NCBI GenBank assembly: GCA_947643295.1
Contig: CANRVM010000042.1
Location: forward strand, 1 to 9,270
DNA from: an uncultured Mycoplasmatota bacterium
GTDB taxonomy: Bacteria > Bacillota_I > Bacilli_A > RF39 > UBA660
Length of the DNA: 9,270 bases
Direction of reading: 5' to 3'
Positions 6,247 through 9,270 of the stretch are shown here, piece after piece. How positions within the stretch are numbered: the first letter of the stretch is position 1; each line of letters begins with the position of its first letter. The notes under the pieces were generated by a model, which was not told the origin of the DNA, searched no databases, and worked only from the letters and a program-made list of their open reading frames with translations. The position numbers were made by a program, and so were the translations under genes.

Positions 6247-7086
6247 ATGAGTCAATATAAAAGCGAAGAGGAATTTTTAAAAGATTATGATTCTAGTAAA
6301 TTTGAAAAACTATCCATGACGACGGATATTTTAATGATAAGTGTATCTTCTGTTAAGCAAAATAATTATCGTAAAACAAGTAAGAAAATGATGAGTATTC
6401 TACTCGTAAAAAGAAAAGATTATCCTTATAAAGATATGTGGTGCTTGCCAGGCGGTTTTTTAAATCCTTTAACAGAAACCTTAGATGAATGTGCAAAAAG
6501 AGTACTAGAGAAAGAAACCAATTTAAAGGATATTTATCTAGAACAACTTTTTACTTTTAGTAGTCTAGATAGAGACCCAAGAATGAGAGTAGTTTCTACT
6601 TCTTATATTGCATTAGTTGATAAAAATGAATTGAAAGAGGATTTAATGGAGAATGCTTCATGGTTTGATATTACTTTTTTAGAGGAAAAGGATAATATGG
6701 TAGATATTATCTTAGATAATGGATTAGAAGAGATTAAATTCTGTATTAAAAAGGCATTAAAGGAAAAAACAACGGATCGATATCAATTTAGTACGTTAAA
6801 AAATGATAAATTAGCTTTTGATCATCCAATTGTTATCTTATCTGGAATGGAGAGATTAAAAAATAAAATTAATTATACCGATATTGTCTTTAATATGATG
6901 CCAGAATATTTTACTTTAGGAGATTTGCAACAAGTATATGAAGTCATTTTAAATAAAAAGTTGTTAGATCCAGCATTTCGTAGAATAATTGCAAACAAAG
7001 TAGAAAAAACAGAAAAAGTAAAAAAAGGAGAGGGCCATCGACCTAGTGCTTTGTTTAGATATAGAGGTAGAGTAGATGAAGAATAA
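6247..7086 (+). CDS. nrtR: NrtR-type Nudix-related repressor of NAD metabolism
   Basis: NrtR proteins bind operators of NAD genes and release or bind DNA in response to ADP-ribose or related metabolites. The 279-aa protein has the two-domain layout: an N-terminal Nudix-like domain (about 20-170) and a C-terminal winged helix (about 215-275). The winged helix reads PEYFTLGDLQQVYEVIL, then LDPAFRRI and GHRPSALFRYRGR, which is the NrtR signature. The Nudix box at residues 70-93 is degenerate. It has six rather than five residues between Gly70 and Glu77, and the catalytic REUxEE reads RVLEKE, so two metal-binding Glu become Val86 and Lys89. It is therefore probably a sensor and not a hydrolase, as reported for characterised NrtR proteins. 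GAGGTG (6236-6241) precedes ATG 6247 by 5 nt. Its end overlaps nadK by 11 bp. Confidence 0.92.
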   Translation: MSQYKSEEEFLKDYDSSKFEKLSMTTDILMISVSSVKQNNYRKTSKKMMSILLVKRKDYPYKDMWCLPGGFLNPLTETLDECAKRVLEKETNLKDIYLEQLFTFSSLDRDPRMRVVSTSYIALVDKNELKEDLMENASWFDITFLEEKDNMVDIILDNGLEEIKFCIKKALKEKTTDRYQFSTLKNDKLAFDHPIVILSGMERLKNKINYTDIVFNMMPEYFTLGDLQQVYEVILNKKLLDPAFRRIIANKVEKTEKVKKGEGHRPSALFRYRGRVDEE

Positions 7087-7873
7087 GATAAAGTTTGTAA
7101 AACTATTCCCTAATAATAATAAAAAATCGAAAGAACAAGCTCATACCTTACAAGAAAAATTAGAAAAGAATGGATTTGTGATAGATAATAATAAATTTTC
7201 CTTAGCCATAGCAATCGGTGGAGATGGTTCCTTTATTCGAATGGTAAAGGATTGTAATTTCGATGATGATATTTATTATTTAGGAGTCAATACGGGAACA
7301 CTTGGGTTTGCTCAAGAAATTTATCCAGATGAAGTGGATACTTTTTTAGAGAGACTAAAAAATGAAGATTACAAGATTGAAGAAATTGGTGTAGAAGAAA
7401 CAAAGGTAAAAACCAAAGAAGGAGTATTAGAATTTAACTCTCTAAATGAAATCTTAGTACGTGATAAAGAATTAAATACCATCAAATTAACGATTATGAT
7501 AGACGAAAAGAGATTAGAAAACTTTGTAGGAGATGGGATTTTAGTTTCTACTTCTTTTGGATCTAGCGCTTATAATTTAAGTTTTGGAGGTAGCATAGTT
7601 TATAGTGATTTACATACAATGCAGATAACTCCTGTAGCTCCATTAAATAATAAGAGTTATAAGGTTTTAAAAAACTCTGTTGTTATACCGGAAAGTAGAA
7701 TCGTTTCTCTGATTCCAAAAGAACTATCGAATCAACTAATAATTACTGTGGATGGAGAAAATAAATCATACAATGATGTACAAAAAATCGAAATATCAGT
7801 AAAGAAAAAAATAAAATTTGTAAGAATGACAGAGTATGATTATACCAAAAAAATTCATGAGAAATTTTTATGA
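7076..7873 (+). CDS. nadK: NAD kinase
   Basis: NadK phosphorylates NAD at the 2'-OH of the adenosine ribose to give NADP. The 265-aa protein shows GGDGS (Asp50 in residues 48-52), GVNTGTLGFAQE, the NEILVRD block (NE motif), VGDGILVSTSFGSSAY with FGGSIV following (the family's GDGxxxxTPTGSTAY...GG region) and ITPVAPLNNKS. All these are standard for bacterial NadK of usual length. ATG 7076 lies inside the 3' end of nrtR, 11 bp before its stop is complete, with GAGGT at 7064-7068 and a 7-nt spacer. Translation is therefore likely coupled to nrtR, tying repressor and NADP-forming enzyme levels together. The gene ends in TGA, whose last base begins the terminator stem. Confidence 0.95.
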   Translation: MKNKIKFVKLFPNNNKKSKEQAHTLQEKLEKNGFVIDNNKFSLAIAIGGDGSFIRMVKDCNFDDDIYYLGVNTGTLGFAQEIYPDEVDTFLERLKNEDYKIEEIGVEETKVKTKEGVLEFNSLNEILVRDKELNTIKLTIMIDEKRLENFVGDGILVSTSFGSSAYNLSFGGSIVYSDLHTMQITPVAPLNNKSYKVLKNSVVIPESRIVSLIPKELSNQLIITVDGENKSYNDVQKIEISVKKKIKFVRMTEYDYTKKIHEKFL

Positions 7874-7897
7874 AAGTATATAAAACTATACTTTTTT
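7873..7897 (+). terminator. Intrinsic terminator closing the NAD cluster
   Basis: AAAGTATA (7873-7880) and TATACTTT (7887-7894) form a perfect 8-bp stem with a 6-nt loop TAAAAC, followed by a T-run to 7897. The stem is AT-rich, as expected at this base composition. It starts on the last base of the nadK stop. Confidence 0.8.
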
Positions 7898-7907
7898 CAT
7901 GTTTGAT

Positions 7908-7936
7908 TTGATTTATTTGATTAATTATGGTAGGAT
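7908..7936 (+). promoter_or_regulatory. Promoter of the downstream two-gene unit
   Basis: TTGATT (7908-7913) and TAGGAT (7931-7936) are spaced by 17 bp, and TGG at 7928-7930 makes an extended -10. Neither hexamer is perfect. Transcription would start near 7943, which is compatible with ATG 7963 but not with ATG 7927. Confidence 0.5.
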
Positions 7937-7950
7937 ATAGCTTGCAAAAA

Positions 7951-7955
7951 AGGAG
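7951..7955 (+). promoter_or_regulatory. RBS that sets the start at 7963
   Basis: AGGAG lies 7 nt before ATG 7963, in an A-rich leader. The in-frame ATG at 7927 has no ribosome binding site and overlaps the -10 region. Confidence 0.75.
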
Positions 7956-7962
7956 AGAGAGT

Positions 7963-8688
7963 ATGGATAATAATCAGAATAGGGATAATGAAAAGAAAAG
8001 AATTAAATACATTTGTTATGTAGGGTTAGGGTACTTGTTAGGATGGAGCTTATTTAGAATCACAAATCTTAATGAGAATGATACTTCTAAATCAGCACAA
8101 GAATATTTAGAAAGTTTAGAGAGCAATCATGATTTAAATGAAAGGTTAGATAATTTAATTGAAGGATTTACCATGAAAGAAGGAAGTACTCGTTTAGGAG
8201 ATGATTTTGAAGAATATTTAGGAATTTCATTAAATCCTTATAAAAAACTGAATTTAAATCTGATAGCCAATGAATTAGATACCGTAAAGAGTCAATTAGA
8301 TCATACATCAGGTAGTATCTTTGCTTTTGAAACATGGCTAAGTGATGTTTCTTTACAAGAAGCAAAGGAAATTGTTTCAAACAATATAATAAGTGATAAT
8401 GATTGGAAATTTAATTGTTCTATTTCTTTTAATTATGGAAAAGATTATGGATGGGTAGTTGCTGATGATTCTTATCAAATTTTTGATGAAATGTTAAATG
8501 AATTTGTATCTTCCTACGAATATTTAAATAATCGTTCTACTAATTTGAGTGAGAATGCAAAAGAGTACGAAAATATTATGAACGGTGTTTTAAAAAGTAG
8601 TATTTGTGATATTGTATTAGATGAAAATAGTCATCATGTAAGAATAGAAATTCCAAATGATGTAAAAGAATTGGTAAAGAAAAAATAA
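7963..8688 (+). CDS. Uncharacterised membrane-anchored protein
   Basis: I do not recognise this 241-aa protein. A charged N-terminus (residues 1-15, ending KKRIK) is followed by one hydrophobic segment at about 16-31 (YICYVGLGYLLGWSLF), consistent with a single N-in anchor and the remaining 210 residues outside the membrane. There is no lipobox and no clear cleavage site. The outer part is acidic and mostly helical up to about residue 125. After that comes a stretch with strand-like pieces (WKFNCSISFNYG, YGWVVADDSYQIF) and a final helical region rich in Asn and Glu. No catalytic motif stands out. The start at ATG 7963 is chosen for the AGGAG 7 nt upstream; ATG 7927 would add 12 residues. It follows the NAD-cluster terminator with its own promoter, so a functional link to NAD is not implied. 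Confidence 0.8.
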   Translation: MDNNQNRDNEKKRIKYICYVGLGYLLGWSLFRITNLNENDTSKSAQEYLESLESNHDLNERLDNLIEGFTMKEGSTRLGDDFEEYLGISLNPYKKLNLNLIANELDTVKSQLDHTSGSIFAFETWLSDVSLQEAKEIVSNNIISDNDWKFNCSISFNYGKDYGWVVADDSYQIFDEMLNEFVSSYEYLNNRSTNLSENAKEYENIMNGVLKSSICDIVLDENSHHVRIEIPNDVKELVKKK

Positions 8689-8752
8689 TAGTATTTATGA
8701 GTGAATAGGAAAACGGTATTCTAATAAAGAAAATTTTTAAGGAGGAATTTTT

Positions 8753-9270
8753 ATGAATCAAGAGAAATCAATAGAAAAGTATATTAGGCATATAGAAACT
8801 TTAATGAAAAATTTAGGGAATGTGAAAGCATTTAAGTTAAATGACGAAGAAAAATTATATATTTATGAAGATGATATAGAGAGAATAAACCATTGGTATT
8901 ATTATAATAGTTTACTTGAATGTTTATTAACAAAAGAAAAAGAAAAAGGAACTATTGTGATTACAGATCAATTTGAATTCGTATCAGATAGTTTATTATC
9001 TTCTCCACTAAATGCACAAGAAAAAATGGCTGTATTATTCTATCTAATCATTCGTAATATTGATTTAGGAGGCATCTTAAAAGAAGATAAGGTTAGGGGA
9101 TTAATCAAGTATAATAAGTTTTTGGAATATGGACTTGATCAAGAAACAGTAAATGACCTATTCCTTAGTGGTGAAATAGAGTGTTTGCTTTATAGTGATG
9201 ACTCCACTTTAAATGAAGAGGCATTACATTTGAAAAATATGGTTAAGAAATGCATTGTGTTATTAGATAA
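8753..9270 (+). CDS. Uncharacterised soluble protein, 3'-partial
   Basis: This reading frame is open from ATG 8753 to the window end (172 codons, no stop), so its C-terminus is missing. A strong ribosome binding site, AAGGAGG at 8739-8745, lies 7 nt before the start. The protein looks soluble, acidic and helix-rich (IEKYIRHIETLMKNL at residues 7-21), with a hydrophobic helix AVLFYLIIRNIDLGG in the middle that is more likely core than membrane-spanning. I recognise no family. It lies 64 bp after the membrane-anchored protein with no terminator between, so the two may be co-transcribed. The gap holds only a weak GAATA/TATTC inverted repeat (8703-8707 and 8717-8721). Confidence 0.85.
   Translation, partial: MNQEKSIEKYIRHIETLMKNLGNVKAFKLNDEEKLYIYEDDIERINHWYYYNSLLECLLTKEKEKGTIVITDQFEFVSDSLLSSPLNAQEKMAVLFYLIIRNIDLGGILKEDKVRGLIKYNKFLEYGLDQETVNDLFLSGEIECLLYSDDSTLNEEALHLKNMVKKCIVLLD

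Noticed and set aside
7927..7962. ATG 7927 as the start of the membrane-anchored protein
   Set aside because: It overlaps the likely -10 region, has no ribosome binding site, and ATG 7963 in the same frame has a strong one.
8689..8752. Terminator or separate promoter between the last two genes
   Set aside because: Only a 5-bp GAATA/TATTC repeat without a T-run is present, and no -35/-10 pair of good spacing could be found.
1..9270. Mollicute-type code with TGA as Trp
   Set aside because: Trp is encoded by TGG throughout, and TGA ends nadD and nadK at the expected family lengths, the latter with a terminator right after it.

Overview
The window is a single-strand, tightly packed stretch of a low-GC (about 30 % by eye) Bacillota-type genome. 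Shine-Dalgarno sites are strong, ATA, AGA and TTA codons dominate, and the genetic code is standard: TGG encodes Trp, and TGA, TAA and TAG all serve as stops. The protein families fit Bacilli or Erysipelotrichia-like gut lineages, but no marker here fixes the taxon.

Positions 2-7873 hold a nine-gene NAD(P) cluster, all on the + strand. The order is pncB (5'-truncated by the window edge), nadE, nadD, an unrecognised 195-aa protein, a HAD 5'-nucleotidase of the cN-III/UMPH-1 type, a stand-alone pncC/CinA-C protein, a long fold-type-I PLP aminotransferase, nrtR and nadK. PncB makes nicotinate mononucleotide (NaMN) from nicotinate, NadD adenylates it, NadE amidates the product to NAD, and NadK phosphorylates NAD to NADP. 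PncC would return NMN (for example from DNA ligase) to NaMN. NrtR, a Nudix-like repressor with a winged-helix tail, is the likely sensor. No nicotinamidase (pncA) and no de novo genes (nadA/B/C) are visible. Gaps are mostly 0-40 bp. The exceptions are the 98-bp pncB-nadE gap, which holds a long-loop inverted repeat, and the 39-bp gap before nrtR, which carries a perfect extended -10 promoter. An AT-rich hairpin with a T-run closes the cluster right at the nadK stop.

Positions 7898-9270 form a separate unit with its own promoter. It holds a 241-aa protein with one N-terminal membrane anchor, then a second uncharacterised protein cut by the window end.

The most interesting part is the middle of the NAD cluster. 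The 195-aa protein has a pattern reminiscent of ADP-ribosyltransferase folds (an early YH, an ISLS strand, a late DEYQV strand), which would place a NAD-consuming enzyme inside a NAD-making operon. The neighbouring nucleotidase could act on NaMN or NMN. NadD, PncC and NrtR each deviate from the standard motif of their family. All functional statements rest on reading motifs by eye; no database search was possible.
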